Shown piece by piece: positions 48,871-57,422 of a DNA stretch of 64,000 nt. How positions within the stretch are numbered: the stretch's first letter is position 1; the number at the start of each line of letters is the position of its first letter. Where the stretch lies: assembly GCF_032050975.1 (NCBI RefSeq), contig NZ_CP116967.1, forward strand, positions 2,167,001 to 2,231,000, written 5' to 3'. The position numbers and the translations under genes were made by a program. The notes below the pieces were generated by a model. It saw only the letters and a program-made list of their open reading frames with translations, did not search any database and was not told the DNA's origin. This DNA comes from Candidatus Nitrospira allomarina. Lineage in GTDB: Bacteria > Nitrospirota > Nitrospiria > Nitrospirales > UBA8639.

Positions 48871-49295
48871 ACATGGTTTTCGCCAAAGATTGGTTGGTCT
48901 TGGCATTCAACAGGACATAGGAATTATCCCTGGAAACATGAGACAACTCTTCTTTAAATCAGTTTGAAAGACATCGGCCGAGTCATCCTCCTCACCCAAT
49001 CACTTTCTGGAATGGATGTTATATTGTCGTCGGACTTTGAATGTGGTGGAATGGAAAGCGACCGCAAATGGAGAGCATCCATGTATGGCGAGCCAGACCC
49101 GAACAGCTTTCGCTGAAAAATTTCCTGAACTGAGGAGTTTTCCGGGGGGAAAAGGACTACACCCCTTTAAGTCGAAAGGGAGAGAAATGAGTGAATCTGA
49201 ATAGGAACGTGGTTCTCTTGTTTTAAAAATCCCGCCAACTTCGGTTTTTGAAGTGTGAAGGCCGCTCCCGATTTCGGGAAGGGACGGTAGCCGGT
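48871..49295. other. Intergenic stretch without a supported gene
   Basis: A 62-codon frame (49016-49204 plus) has no similarity or ribosome site. A small palindrome TCCCGA-AA-TCGGGA (about 49268-49283) lies just beyond the PDZ gene stop on the minus strand and could be part of its 3' end. Confidence 0.35.
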
Positions 49296-49766
49296 TTAGC
49301 TTTTTTCAACCCGGACAAAGTGAAAGTTAATTCCGCCGCTGATACCCTGGTTGTCGGGGTCAGACGGTTCATAGGTTGCCACGGAAAAATTTTCTGTGGG
49401 CAACGCATTCTGAAGAGCCAGGCCGAAATCCTCCAGAGTGGTCACCTCGACAGAATTGATTTCCTTAATGAGAGCCCGGGGTTTTATGCCTGCAAGAGCC
49501 GCAGGTTTTCCCCCGATTACCTCAAAGACTACCACGCCTTTGGCACGTTCTAGACCCAGAAAATCCCGAATTTCTTCGTCCACTTCTCCCACGATGATGC
49601 CGAAATCTTCTCCCAGCTTTATGGCCTTTTCCTTGGTCATAGCCTGAACAGCCGGTTCGGCAAGAAGTAAAGAGGGCGTTCCCAACGAGAAAGCCAAGAT
49701 CATGCTCGCAATTACGCGAGCAACCTGGTGGACCCTGTGTTGGATAATCGGACGAATCATGTTCAT
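49296..49766 (-). CDS. Exported PDZ-domain protein
   Basis: With the start at MNMIRP (49766, behind GGGAGGTA) the protein has 156 residues. A signal peptide (VARVIASMILAFSLGTPSLLLA-EP) precedes one PDZ domain (GIIVGEVDEEIRDFLGLERAKGVVVFEVIGGKPAALAGIKPRALIKEINSVEVTTLEDF). No protease domain is present. A free PDZ protein in the periplasm can act as an adaptor or substrate clamp. The ORF extends upstream but without similarity. Confidence 0.8.
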   Translation of the reverse strand: MNMIRPIIQHRVHQVARVIASMILAFSLGTPSLLLAEPAVQAMTKEKAIKLGEDFGIIVGEVDEEIRDFLGLERAKGVVVFEVIGGKPAALAGIKPRALIKEINSVEVTTLEDFGLALQNALPTENFSVATYEPSDPDNQGISGGINFHFVRVEKS

Positions 49767-50059
49767 CATTACCTCCCTCTTAGCTGTACAGACTCCTGCA
49801 TCAATGGATTTACCCAAGTAATTAAGTTTTCCTTCTTCGTCGAATTCATGCAGGGCGCTGTGTTTAGACACACAACTCACCGGAATCTGTCCCTGAATAA
49901 AGGGATCATCCTGGCGGCCAAGCACTCTTGGCAATAGAAACCGGCCAGAATCATGCCCATTAGTAGGTACTGAAAGCCCAGTTCTCCAAAAATCTCCGCC
50001 ATTGGCAATTCCCTTTTTCTTTTTTATGAGACCAACTCGAAATGATTAGAATGAGGTGT

Positions 50060-50248
50060 TTAGACAAACACTTCTTCCTGTTTAGCTGTCACGTTACTCT
50101 TTTCCCCTTGACGGGTTTTCAGAAGAGTGAGATCGATGACATGACCGCAATTGAGGCATCTCCCCATTTCAATTTCTAAAAATTGTCCGTCCACGTTAAA
50201 GATACTGTCTCTCACCATGAATCCTCTGCAGCGTTGACATTCTCCCAT
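50060..50248 (-). CDS. Small zinc-ribbon protein, copy 2
   Basis: This 62-residue paralogue of the 48111 protein reads CQRCRGFMVRDSIFNVDGQFLEIEMGRCLNCGHVIDLTLLKTRQ, with both CxxC pairs in place. The start ATG 50248 has AAGGTGACAAA upstream. The operator block copy 2 lies 57 bp further upstream, the same distance as in copy 1. This indicates the promoter and gene were duplicated together. Confidence 0.8.
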   Translation of the reverse strand: MGECQRCRGFMVRDSIFNVDGQFLEIEMGRCLNCGHVIDLTLLKTRQGEKSNVTAKQEEVFV

Positions 50249-50304
50249 TTTGTCACCTTCATTAAAATTATAACCATTTTTGCCTTGGTCTTGCTTATGG
50301 TTAA

Positions 50305-50350
50305 GATAAGTAACTAGTTACTAAAGTAAAGTAGGCACTATAAAGTAACC
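50305..50350. promoter_or_regulatory. Operator block, copy 2 (palindrome GTAACTAGTTAC)
   Basis: This block is almost identical to copy 1 (three differences in 46 bases), with the palindrome at 50310-50321 and the second TAAAGTAAC box. The spacing to the zinc-ribbon start is conserved. No intact regulator gene follows on the right side. Confidence 0.75.
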
Positions 50351-50351
50351 T

Positions 50352-50420
50352 ATGAATTCACCTGAAAGTCCTTTAACTGTCAACTGGATTTCCTCCTTCC
50401 GAACCGGGAGATTCGACCAT
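50352..50420 (+). pseudogene. Possible remnant of an HxlR gene start
   Basis: One base after operator copy 2 an ATG begins MNSPESPLTVNWISSF, which lines up with the first residues of the intact HxlR gene (MKLPPSSFGCPLDSLL) at about 60-65% of bases by eye. The frame ends after about 30 codons without the helix-turn-helix. It is best explained as a decayed second HxlR. Confidence 0.45.
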
Positions 50421-50525
50421 AGAGTCTCTGGACCAGTGGCCTAAGAACGGGTAGGTTAGTTTAAAAATTTGGCGGATCGATCAGATACATCCGTTGATCC
50501 TTCGAGGGGAGGATGGTTGATCACA

Positions 50526-50903
50526 ATGCGTAGGATGGGTCAAAACAGATTTTGGGGAACGCTGGTTTTTGTGTTGGTGGTGAATTTTTCCATCGTTGAA
50601 CCCTTCCACACCACAACTGCTCAGGAAATTAACAGACCGAACCCCTCGACTCCCTCATTAGAACGCATCCAACAGGGTAAAAGCTTATATGTGGGGCCTG
50701 CCAGGTGCGTTTATCGTCATGGTCAGACCGCTTTGCGCCGTCCCCTTACCGGGCAAGAACTTTTTTCCATTATTAAATCCGCCGTGCCAGGGACATCTCA
50801 TATGCCTTTTACGTATCTGCTTTCAGACGAGCAAATATGGGATATCGTGGCGTATCAGCTTCGCGAGACATGCCAAAACGGTTGCGCCAGGGACCCATCT
50901 TAA
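50526..50903 (+). CDS. Cytochrome c-like protein with altered heme motif
   Basis: This protein of about 125 residues has a signal peptide (FWGTLVFVLVVNFSIV...TTAQ). A class I cytochrome fold follows: IQQGKSLYVGPARCVYRHGQTALRRPLTGQELFSIIKSAVPGTSHMPFTYLLSDEQIWDIVAYQL. The heme-binding CxxCH is CVYRH here: codon CGT at 50715-50717 is one transition from TGT. Axial Met (HMPF) remains. Single-cysteine attachment would be unusual, so the protein may be non-functional or the base may be misread. The exact start is uncertain; the frame opens at 50469. Confidence 0.75.
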   Translation: MRRMGQNRFWGTLVFVLVVNFSIVEPFHTTTAQEINRPNPSTPSLERIQQGKSLYVGPARCVYRHGQTALRRPLTGQELFSIIKSAVPGTSHMPFTYLLSDEQIWDIVAYQLRETCQNGCARDPS

Positions 50904-50933
50904 GAAAAAAAGCACTGAGGGTATTATCACGTT

Positions 50934-51029
50934 TTAAAAGGATGGGTATACGATGAAAGTGAGTACTGCTCCCTCAAGGCCTGATGTCAGATTGAATGCG
51001 GATACGAATTGGTCGATCATAGTTTCCAT
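50934..51029 (-). CDS. Possible 31-residue small protein
   Basis: ATG 51029 follows a strong GGAGGTGTTCAC ribosome site and encodes METMIDQFVSAFNLTSGLEG and AVLTFIVYPSF. The amphipathic or hydrophobic C-terminus could be membrane-associated. No family recognised. The frame overlaps the end of the region after the cytochrome gene. Confidence 0.35.
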   Translation of the reverse strand: METMIDQFVSAFNLTSGLEGAVLTFIVYPSF

Positions 51030-51120
51030 GTGAACACCTCCAGGGGGCATTTAAATTCTATCATTGCGCTCTTGAATGTCGAAGGGACAAGCAAGATGGC
51101 ACGTATTCCGACCGCAGCAT

Positions 51121-51339
51121 TCACCGTTCTTCTTGCATGTTGACCTTTTCCAAAAACGCATCGAGTTCGGAATTGGCATAAATGCCATAGGCATCGACGA
51201 TAGTTCCTCGCAGACGGTCATGCGTTTCAACGGCATACACCACCGACTCATCATCGGGATCACTGATGCCTTCAAACCGATGATGCTCACGGATTGAGAG
51301 TTCTTCCGGTTTGAACGTTTTCCGATTTCGACCGCACAA
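51121..51339 (-). pseudogene. Probable truncated conserved hypothetical gene
   Basis: The 72-codon frame reads CGRNRKTFKPEELSIREHHRFEGISDPDDESVVYAVETHDRLRGTIVDAYGIYANSELDAFL, which resembles a family of about 100-residue proteins often labelled phosphoribosylpyrophosphate-synthetase-like. The upstream frame (AIDAMSKRGLHY, then a stop, then CLLCG) looks like the missing N-terminal part interrupted by TAA near 51360. A TTG at 51339 is the only nearby start. It may be decayed. Confidence 0.5.
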
Positions 51340-51584
51340 AAGGCATGATGAAGAATGCCAAAATTAGTAGTGAAGCCCCCTCTTTGACATGGCGTCTATA
51401 GCCCCGTTCTTGGGCAACCATTTCGAAGGAGGCGTCTTAGGATAATCGAATGATGATGCCGGAAGTCTGAAAACCGGGACCCACGAACCGCTCCAGGTAT
51501 TAGGCCGAGCCCACGGATGAGCGAGTGAAATCGATGAAGCGAATTCCCGTCGGGTATTTAGGGTTCATAGTAAAGGCCAAGGCC

Positions 51585-54020
51585 TCACGTGCTTACAGAA
51601 TTTTTATCTAAAGTCTGTTCCATTTCCAGAATTTTGACCGTTGTTTTGAGGATAGCATCGGGGTTCAGGGAGATGCTGTCGATGCTTTGCTCCACGAGGA
51701 ACTGTGCAAACTCGGGATAGTCACTGGGAGCCTGGCCGCAGATGCCGATCTTTCGCCCTTTAGCCTTTGCGGCTTTTATGACGTGGGCGATGAACGTTTT
51801 GACGGCGGGGTTGCGCTCATCAAAGACATGGGCCACGATTTCTGAATCCCGGTCTACGCCCAGCACCAACTGTGTCAAATCATTTGAGCCGATGGAAAAC
51901 CCATCGAAGATCTCGGCAAATTCTTCCGCCAGAATAACGTTACTCGGAATTTCGCACATTACATAGACTTCCAGTCCCTTGTCGCCACGTTTCAGTCCGT
52001 GCTTGGCCATCTCCTCGAGAACCCTTTTGCCTTCCTCAACGGTCCGGCAAAATGGAATCATGAGTTTCACGTTCGTGAGCCCCATCTCCCCCCTGACTTT
52101 TTTCATGGCCCGACATTCCAGAGCAAAGCCGTCCCTGTAGCGGGGATCGTAGTAGCGGGACGCGCCACGAAATCCGAGCATGGGATTCTCTTCTGTCGGT
52201 TCATAAGCCCTGCCGCCAATTAAATCCGCGTATTCGTTCGACTTGAAGTCGCTCATGCGGACAATGACATCTTTGGGGTAGAAGGCTGCCCCGATCATGC
52301 CTACACCTTGGGCAAGTTTGTCGATGAAGTATTGCCTTTTGTCAGGATAGGCAGTGGTGAGACGATCAATCTCAGCTTTCACGCCGGCATCCTTAATTTG
52401 GCCATACTCCAATAATGCCAAGGGATGGATTTTAATGAAGGTGCTGATAATAAATTCTTCGCGGGCTAGCCCGACTCCGTCATTGGGGATACCGGAAAGG
52501 GAGAAGGCTTCCTCAGGATTTCCAATATTCATCATGACTTTGGTGCGGGGGTGTCCCAAATTTTTCAGAGTAACCCGTTCGATATCAAACGGGAGCCGGC
52601 CTTCATAGACGAAACCGGTGTCACCTTCCGCACAGGAGACCGTCACCGATTGCCCGTTCTTGAGAGCGTCGGTCGCCCGCTCTGCCCCGACGATAGCCGG
52701 AAGACCAAGCTCCCGACTGACGATGGCCGCATGGCAGGTTCGTCCTCCTCGATTGGTCACGATGGCCGACGCTTTTTTCATGATCGGTTCCCAGTCCGGA
52801 TCGGTTTTGTCCGTAACCAGCACGTCTCCTTTTCGAAAGTCCTGAAGGTTCTGGGCATGGGTGATGACCCGAACCGGGCCCTGACCGATTTTCTCTCCTA
52901 TGCTCCGGCCTTGAATGAGAACCTCCCCCCGCTTGGTCAGGTGATAGGTTTCCATCACATCGGGATCTTTTCTGGACTGAACCGTTTCGGGCCGGGCTTG
53001 AACAATAAACAGCTCACCCGTCTGTCCGTCCTTGGCCCATTCGATGTCCATGGGGCAGGCTCGGCCTTTCTTTGCGCTGTAATGGTCTTCAATGAGGCAG
53101 CCCCATCGGGCCAACGTCAGAATTTCCTCATCGTTCATAGAAAAACGGTTTCGGTCATCAGGGGAGACCGGCACGTTTTTGACCATCTTGCTCCCCCCAA
53201 TATCATAAATCAGTTTGAATTCCTTGCTTCCCGCAATTTTATGAAGAATCGGCTGAAACCCCTGCTTGAGGGTGGGCTTAAAGACATAATACTCATCAGG
53301 ATTAACGGCGCCTTGCACGACATTTTCCCCCAGCCCGTAGGAGGCGTTGATCAGAACGACATCAGGGAATCCCGTTTCCGTATCAATTGTGAAGAGCACA
53401 CCCGCTGAGGCCAGATCGGAACGCACCATTTGTTGCACTCCGATAGACAGCGCGATTTGGAGATGGTCGAAATCTTTATCGACTCGATAGGAAATGGCCC
53501 GGTCGGTGAACAACGACGCAAAGCATCGCTTGCACGTTTCAAGGAGCGCCTGATGGCCCTGCACATTGAGATAGGTTTCCTGTTGTCCGGCAAAACTGGC
53601 ATCCGGTAAATCCTCCGCTGTCGCACTGCTTCGTACGGCCACGTCGGCTCCATCCTTCGACTGGGCACTCAGTCGGTCATAGGCTTCCTCTATGGCCTGT
53701 TCCAGTTCCGGAGGAAGGGTGGCACCAATAATCGCTTGTCGGATTTGTCGCCCTCTTTGACGGAGGTTGGACATATCCCCGGTATCCAGGTCGCCCAGGA
53801 TCTGTTGGATTTTGGTGTCGAGTCCGGCCTCACGCAGCACATAGCGATAGGCCTCAGCCGTGATGGCGAAACCGTTGGGAATCTTGACCCCCTGGGGAGT
53901 GAGCTCCCGGTACATTTCGCCAAGAGAGGCATTTTTGCCTCCCACTCGACTGATATCCTGCAAGCCAATTTCTTCAAACCAGAGGATGTAGGATTCAGAT
54001 GTTGAGGCATGAGTTTTCAT
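51585..54020 (-). CDS. ppsA: Phosphoenolpyruvate synthase
   Basis: This 811-residue enzyme converts pyruvate and ATP to PEP, AMP and phosphate at the gate of gluconeogenesis. The N-terminal ATP-grasp domain starts FEEIGLQDISRVGGKNASLGEMY. The phospho-histidine motif GGRTCHAAIVSRELGLPAIVG is around residue 425. The C-terminal PEP-binding barrel has EFIISTFIKIHPLALLEYG, GFSIGSNDLTQLVLGVDRDS and the catalytic cysteine region KIGICGQAPSDYPEF. Full length is present. It is the last gene of the minus-strand group from the cytochromes through rtcB. The PPi-type PFK and this enzyme act at the two control points of glycolysis. Confidence 0.97.
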   Translation of the reverse strand: MKTHASTSESYILWFEEIGLQDISRVGGKNASLGEMYRELTPQGVKIPNGFAITAEAYRYVLREAGLDTKIQQILGDLDTGDMSNLRQRGRQIRQAIIGATLPPELEQAIEEAYDRLSAQSKDGADVAVRSSATAEDLPDASFAGQQETYLNVQGHQALLETCKRCFASLFTDRAISYRVDKDFDHLQIALSIGVQQMVRSDLASAGVLFTIDTETGFPDVVLINASYGLGENVVQGAVNPDEYYVFKPTLKQGFQPILHKIAGSKEFKLIYDIGGSKMVKNVPVSPDDRNRFSMNDEEILTLARWGCLIEDHYSAKKGRACPMDIEWAKDGQTGELFIVQARPETVQSRKDPDVMETYHLTKRGEVLIQGRSIGEKIGQGPVRVITHAQNLQDFRKGDVLVTDKTDPDWEPIMKKASAIVTNRGGRTCHAAIVSRELGLPAIVGAERATDALKNGQSVTVSCAEGDTGFVYEGRLPFDIERVTLKNLGHPRTKVMMNIGNPEEAFSLSGIPNDGVGLAREEFIISTFIKIHPLALLEYGQIKDAGVKAEIDRLTTAYPDKRQYFIDKLAQGVGMIGAAFYPKDVIVRMSDFKSNEYADLIGGRAYEPTEENPMLGFRGASRYYDPRYRDGFALECRAMKKVRGEMGLTNVKLMIPFCRTVEEGKRVLEEMAKHGLKRGDKGLEVYVMCEIPSNVILAEEFAEIFDGFSIGSNDLTQLVLGVDRDSEIVAHVFDERNPAVKTFIAHVIKAAKAKGRKIGICGQAPSDYPEFAQFLVEQSIDSISLNPDAILKTTVKILEMEQTLDKNSVST

Positions 54021-54072
54021 ACCAACAGCGTTCCTTCTTTATGTTTAAAAACCAGTAAAACGGGAGTGCATT

Positions 54073-54456
54073 TTAATACACATCGTAAGGGTCGAAGGCG
54101 GTCATGGCGGTACGCGGTGCCTGCCGACCGGAAAGCGAAAGTCTTTTCCCGCAATTGGGACAGGTGAATTGTTCAACCTTTGTTTCGTTCGAATAATGGC
54201 TGCTGGCCATCACCTGAGGGGGCCATGTGCAGTGACAGAGTTGAAAACCAAGGGATTGTCCCATGGCCGCATGACCAACTTGGATCATCCTTTCCGCTTC
54301 TTCAATCTTTTTTTGAATGGATTTTCGTGCTTCGCCTGGCAGCAGTTGATCGTTCGCGGAATGGACGAGGGCAATCGCCTCCTTTAAGGAGGTCAACCCT
54401 TTCGTGAAGGCTTCCAAGACTTTGAGAAGACTCTGTTCCCGTTGAGCGTGATCCAT
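54073..54456 (-). CDS. Hypothetical protein with zinc-ribbon-like C-terminus
   Basis: The 127-residue protein has an N-terminal helical half (REQSLLKVLEAFTKGLTSLKEAIALVHSANDQLLPGEARKSIQKKIEEAERMIQ) and a C-terminal part with CHCTW and CPNCGKRLS, a possible metal site. I set the start at MDHAQR (54456) because AAGGGGA is then at a proper distance. It lies between rtcB and ppsA on the same strand, 52 bp from ppsA. No named family recognised. Confidence 0.7.
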   Translation of the reverse strand: MDHAQREQSLLKVLEAFTKGLTSLKEAIALVHSANDQLLPGEARKSIQKKIEEAERMIQVGHAAMGQSLGFQLCHCTWPPQVMASSHYSNETKVEQFTCPNCGKRLSLSGRQAPRTAMTAFDPYDVY

Positions 54457-54549
54457 AACCATTTCCCCTTGTCTTGATGCTTGTATTGATGAACGATGCG
54501 ATTGTGGCCTCCTGGGTTTAGTCGTTTGATATGTTCGAGTCCTTATCCC

Positions 54550-55974
54550 TTAATACAGATTAACGGGGCGCATTTTCGCTACTTTACGGGCCAAATGCGC
54601 CTTTTCAGCCGCATCGACCACGTCGGTGACGTTTTTATAGGCACCCGGAGCTTCTTCGGCGACCCCTCGCGCGGATGGACTTCTGATCAGGATTCCCTGA
54701 GCCCCTAATTCTTGAATCACCCTCTGACCTTTCCATTGGCGGGTGGCTTGATGCCGACTCATACTGCGTCCTGCTCCATGACAGGCGGACCCATAGGCCA
54801 GACCCATGCCCTCTTTCGTTCCGACAAGAAGATAAGAGGCTGTTCCCATGGTTCCACCGATAAGGACCGGTTGACCGAAGGACTGGAGGTCAGCAGGGAT
54901 GGCCGCATGTCCCGGACCAAATGCACGGGTGGCACCTTTCCGATGGACAAAGATGCGCCGACTCCGGCCGCCGATCTGATGCTCCTCCATTTTGCAGGTG
55001 TTGTGTGACACATCGTAGAGCAGTGGTAGGATCGTCTGAGAAAAGATCTCTGAGAAAGCTTGACGCACTAAGTGGGTGACGATTTCCCGGTTGGCTAAGG
55101 CGCAATTCATCGCCGCCCGCATCGCTCCAAGATATTCCTGCCCCAGGGGGGAGTTTATCGGGGCACAGGCCAATTCGCGGTCCGGCAGGGTAATGCCATA
55201 CTGGCTTGCCGCCACCACCATTTTCTTAAGGTATTCGGTACCGATTTGATGTCCAAGTCCTCGAGATCCGCAATGAATGCTGACCAGGATATCCCCGGTA
55301 TGGATACCGAGTTTTTCCGCCAAGGGATCGTGGTAGGTTTCCACGACCTCCTGAATTTCCAAATAATGATTCCCTGATCCTAACGTCCCCATTTCGTCCT
55401 GCTGGCGCTTCTTGGCGTGATCAGATACGCATGCGGGTTTTGCCCCGGGCATGCAGCCCTGTTCTTCAATGCGCGATAAATCTTTCTCTGTCCCATAGCC
55501 TTGTTGGACCGCCCATTGGGCACCGCCGGCGAGCATGTCATCCATTTCCTTGGGTTTCAGATGGAATCGACCAGTACTTCCCACGCCCGCGGGTACTTGT
55601 GCAAATAAGAGGTCCGCCAGTTTTTCTTTCACGGGCGTGATATCGTCCGCACGTAAACCCGTATAGAGGGCCCGTACGCCGCAGGAAATATCAAACCCAA
55701 CACCGCCGGCAGACACCACCCCGCCCTGTTGAGGGTCGAAGGCGGCGACTCCGCCTATGGGAAACCCGTAACCCCAGTGGGCATCGGGCATCGCAAACGA
55801 GGCTTGGACAATTCCCGGGAGTGTGGCCACATTGACGACCTGTTCATAAACCTTCAGATCCATATCGCGAATGAGTGACTCATCCGCGTAAATAATTCCC
55901 GGCACGCGCATTCTTCCCCTCTGAGGAATGTGCCACTCATACGCAGAGACAGGGGTGAGGAGATTCAGGTCCAT
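54550..55974 (-). CDS. rtcB: RNA ligase RtcB
   Basis: This 474-residue GTP- and Mn2+-dependent ligase joins 2',3'-cyclic phosphate or 3'-phosphate RNA ends to 5'-OH ends. Metal-binding C98 is in GVGFDISCGVR and there is the histidine motif HCGSRGLGHQIG. VSHNTCKMEEH and HRKGATRAFGPGH form the GTP pocket, and the guanylylated His is in SACHGAGRSMSR. Length and motifs are complete. The archease gene is next upstream in the same orientation, the expected partner. Confidence 0.97.
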   Translation of the reverse strand: MDLNLLTPVSAYEWHIPQRGRMRVPGIIYADESLIRDMDLKVYEQVVNVATLPGIVQASFAMPDAHWGYGFPIGGVAAFDPQQGGVVSAGGVGFDISCGVRALYTGLRADDITPVKEKLADLLFAQVPAGVGSTGRFHLKPKEMDDMLAGGAQWAVQQGYGTEKDLSRIEEQGCMPGAKPACVSDHAKKRQQDEMGTLGSGNHYLEIQEVVETYHDPLAEKLGIHTGDILVSIHCGSRGLGHQIGTEYLKKMVVAASQYGITLPDRELACAPINSPLGQEYLGAMRAAMNCALANREIVTHLVRQAFSEIFSQTILPLLYDVSHNTCKMEEHQIGGRSRRIFVHRKGATRAFGPGHAAIPADLQSFGQPVLIGGTMGTASYLLVGTKEGMGLAYGSACHGAGRSMSRHQATRQWKGQRVIQELGAQGILIRSPSARGVAEEAPGAYKNVTDVVDAAEKAHLARKVAKMRPVNLY

Positions 55975-56059
55975 ATCGTTGGTCGGAAGAAAAAATGGTG
56001 CAGCAATGGGTATCTTGACAGAGTCGGCTCAGCAAACATGGTACGTTCAAACCACGGGA

Positions 56060-56575
56060 TTAGACATCGACGACACATTGGGCAACCCAGCCATTTCCCT
56101 CAATCTTCCGGACAGATAACTCGGTATAGGTCGCCCCTTTTACTTCTACGGCTGGTTCATGTTTGATACGATCGACCGGTTCCCCTCGCGCAATGGCTTT
56201 GAGGTGATGATCCGTGATCGTGACGTCAAACCGGCCGAATACCATGTGACCGCATGCCATTTCATAGATGAGGGCATTCAGCCAATCAACAAGTAATAGG
56301 TCATCATCCGGCGCGTTGCAGGTGAAGTGGCGCTCCACCTGAGGATTTACCTGTTGGGGATCTGTAACGACAGCCGTCAGCGCTAATGCTGCCTGCTCGA
56401 AGGCCTGGGGCTTGGTGATTCCAAAGCCACGAATCCCCATATCCGCCTCATGGGGAAAATGCTCCCACTTTCCTGAAGGCTCAGCGCCGTCCATGTGTAT
56501 CATTATCCGATTGTCAGCCTGAGTTTCAAGCAAAGGACCTGTGCCCAGGTTAACGCTACCATAGCTCAGCGACAT
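56060..56575 (-). CDS. Archease (RtcB activator)
   Basis: The frame encodes up to 171 residues; the family core starts WEHFPHEADMGIRGFGITKPQAFEQAALALTAVV and continues with VERHFTCNAPDDDLLLVDWLNALIYEM, VFGRFDVTITDHHLKAIARGEPVD and the C-terminal KGATYTELSVRK...WVAQCVVDV. Archease lets RtcB turn over and broadens its nucleotide use. The start may be 56575 or one of two internal methionines (56503, 56494), which fit the usual length better. It is 85 bp upstream of rtcB. Confidence 0.92.
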   Translation of the reverse strand: MSLSYGSVNLGTGPLLETQADNRIMIHMDGAEPSGKWEHFPHEADMGIRGFGITKPQAFEQAALALTAVVTDPQQVNPQVERHFTCNAPDDDLLLVDWLNALIYEMACGHMVFGRFDVTITDHHLKAIARGEPVDRIKHEPAVEVKGATYTELSVRKIEGNGWVAQCVVDV

Positions 56576-56579
56576 CCTT

Positions 56580-56645
56580 CGGTGAACCTTGCCCTGAGGG
56601 CCTTGGACTGCGCTCAGGGCAGGCTTGCCGAATAGGTGAGAATGA
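56580..56645. repeat. Copy of the dispersed intergenic repeat
   Basis: CGCTCAGGGCAGGC and GCCCTGAGGGCC words form an inverted pair here, related to the elements at 1-281 and 62600-62690. It lies between dodecin and archease. Confidence 0.45.
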
Positions 56646-56680
56646 CAAGGAACGGGAAGCCATCCGCCATTAATTTCTGT

Positions 56681-56884
56681 CTAATCCAGAAGGAAGGATA
56701 TGTTGGCGTTAATGCGATACTTGGTGATCTTGTTATTTTCCACTTTGGCTTCCATATCCTTGATATAAATCGATTTAATACCATGCACGCTTTTGGCGGC
56801 TTTGGTCACGGCGTATGAAGCCGCATCCTCCCAACTCTTTTCTGATTCTGCTAACACTTCGATCACTTTTAACATGTCCGACAT
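56681..56884 (-). CDS. Dodecin family protein
   Basis: This 67-residue protein has the dodecin plan, a beta-alpha-beta-beta core: LKVIEVLAESEKSWEDAASYAVTKAAKSVHGIKSIYIKDMEAKVENNKITKYRINANISFLL. Dodecins assemble into twelve-subunit shells that store flavins or other ligands. The ribosome site AAGGAGG is strong. It is placed upstream of archease in the same direction, with the intergenic repeat between. Confidence 0.92.
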   Translation of the reverse strand: MSDMLKVIEVLAESEKSWEDAASYAVTKAAKSVHGIKSIYIKDMEAKVENNKITKYRINANISFLLD

Positions 56885-56948
56885 GGCTGAACCTCCTTAA
56901 TAGTAAAATGAATGATATTCCACTGACCTGGAGACAGGTGTTGAGCTG

Positions 56949-57350
56949 TTATCCGTGCCTCTCTGTTGAAGGACGAAGTTTGGCGATGGGATTAAAAGGA
57001 GCAAGGAATCTGATATATCGCAAGACATCCCAGCGCTCATCTTCCGTCAGGCGCCCTGACCATCCATGCATGGGAGAAAAGACGGCTCCATAGGTAATCA
57101 CATTCATTAATTCCCAATCGGTTTTTGATCGTGATTCCAACGAGTGAAAATTCGCGGGCTGTACCAACAGGAATTGGGTGTCCGGCCCATCGCCGGCCCC
57201 TTTTTCTCCGTGACAATTTGCGCAGTGCTTTTCAAACAGGATTTTCCCATTCTGAGGGTTGCCTGGAACTTCCTGACTGAACGCCAGAATGGGCCAGGCC
57301 ATGAGGAAGATGAAACTGAGAAACCAAAGGTATTTGTGTGGTTGATGCAT
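56949..57350 (-). CDS. Class I cytochrome c
   Basis: This 133-residue exported protein has a signal peptide (LWFLSFIFLMAWPILAFS-QE). Heme is bound at CANCH (FEKHCANCHGEKGAGDGPD), and the axial Met is probably in VFSPMHGWSG. The C-terminal helix is LTEDERWDVLRYIRFL. It is a mono-heme electron carrier of the periplasm. The start MHQPHK (57350) is behind GGAGGACACC. A second cytochrome lies directly upstream at 57423. The pair may serve one electron-transfer path. Confidence 0.93.
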   Translation of the reverse strand: MHQPHKYLWFLSFIFLMAWPILAFSQEVPGNPQNGKILFEKHCANCHGEKGAGDGPDTQFLLVQPANFHSLESRSKTDWELMNVITYGAVFSPMHGWSGRLTEDERWDVLRYIRFLAPFNPIAKLRPSTERHG

Positions 57351-57422
57351 GGTGTCCTCCTGCTCGCTTATCGGTAGAGTGTGGATACGTGCCATCGAAG
57401 TGTCATAACTTTCACCTCATAT

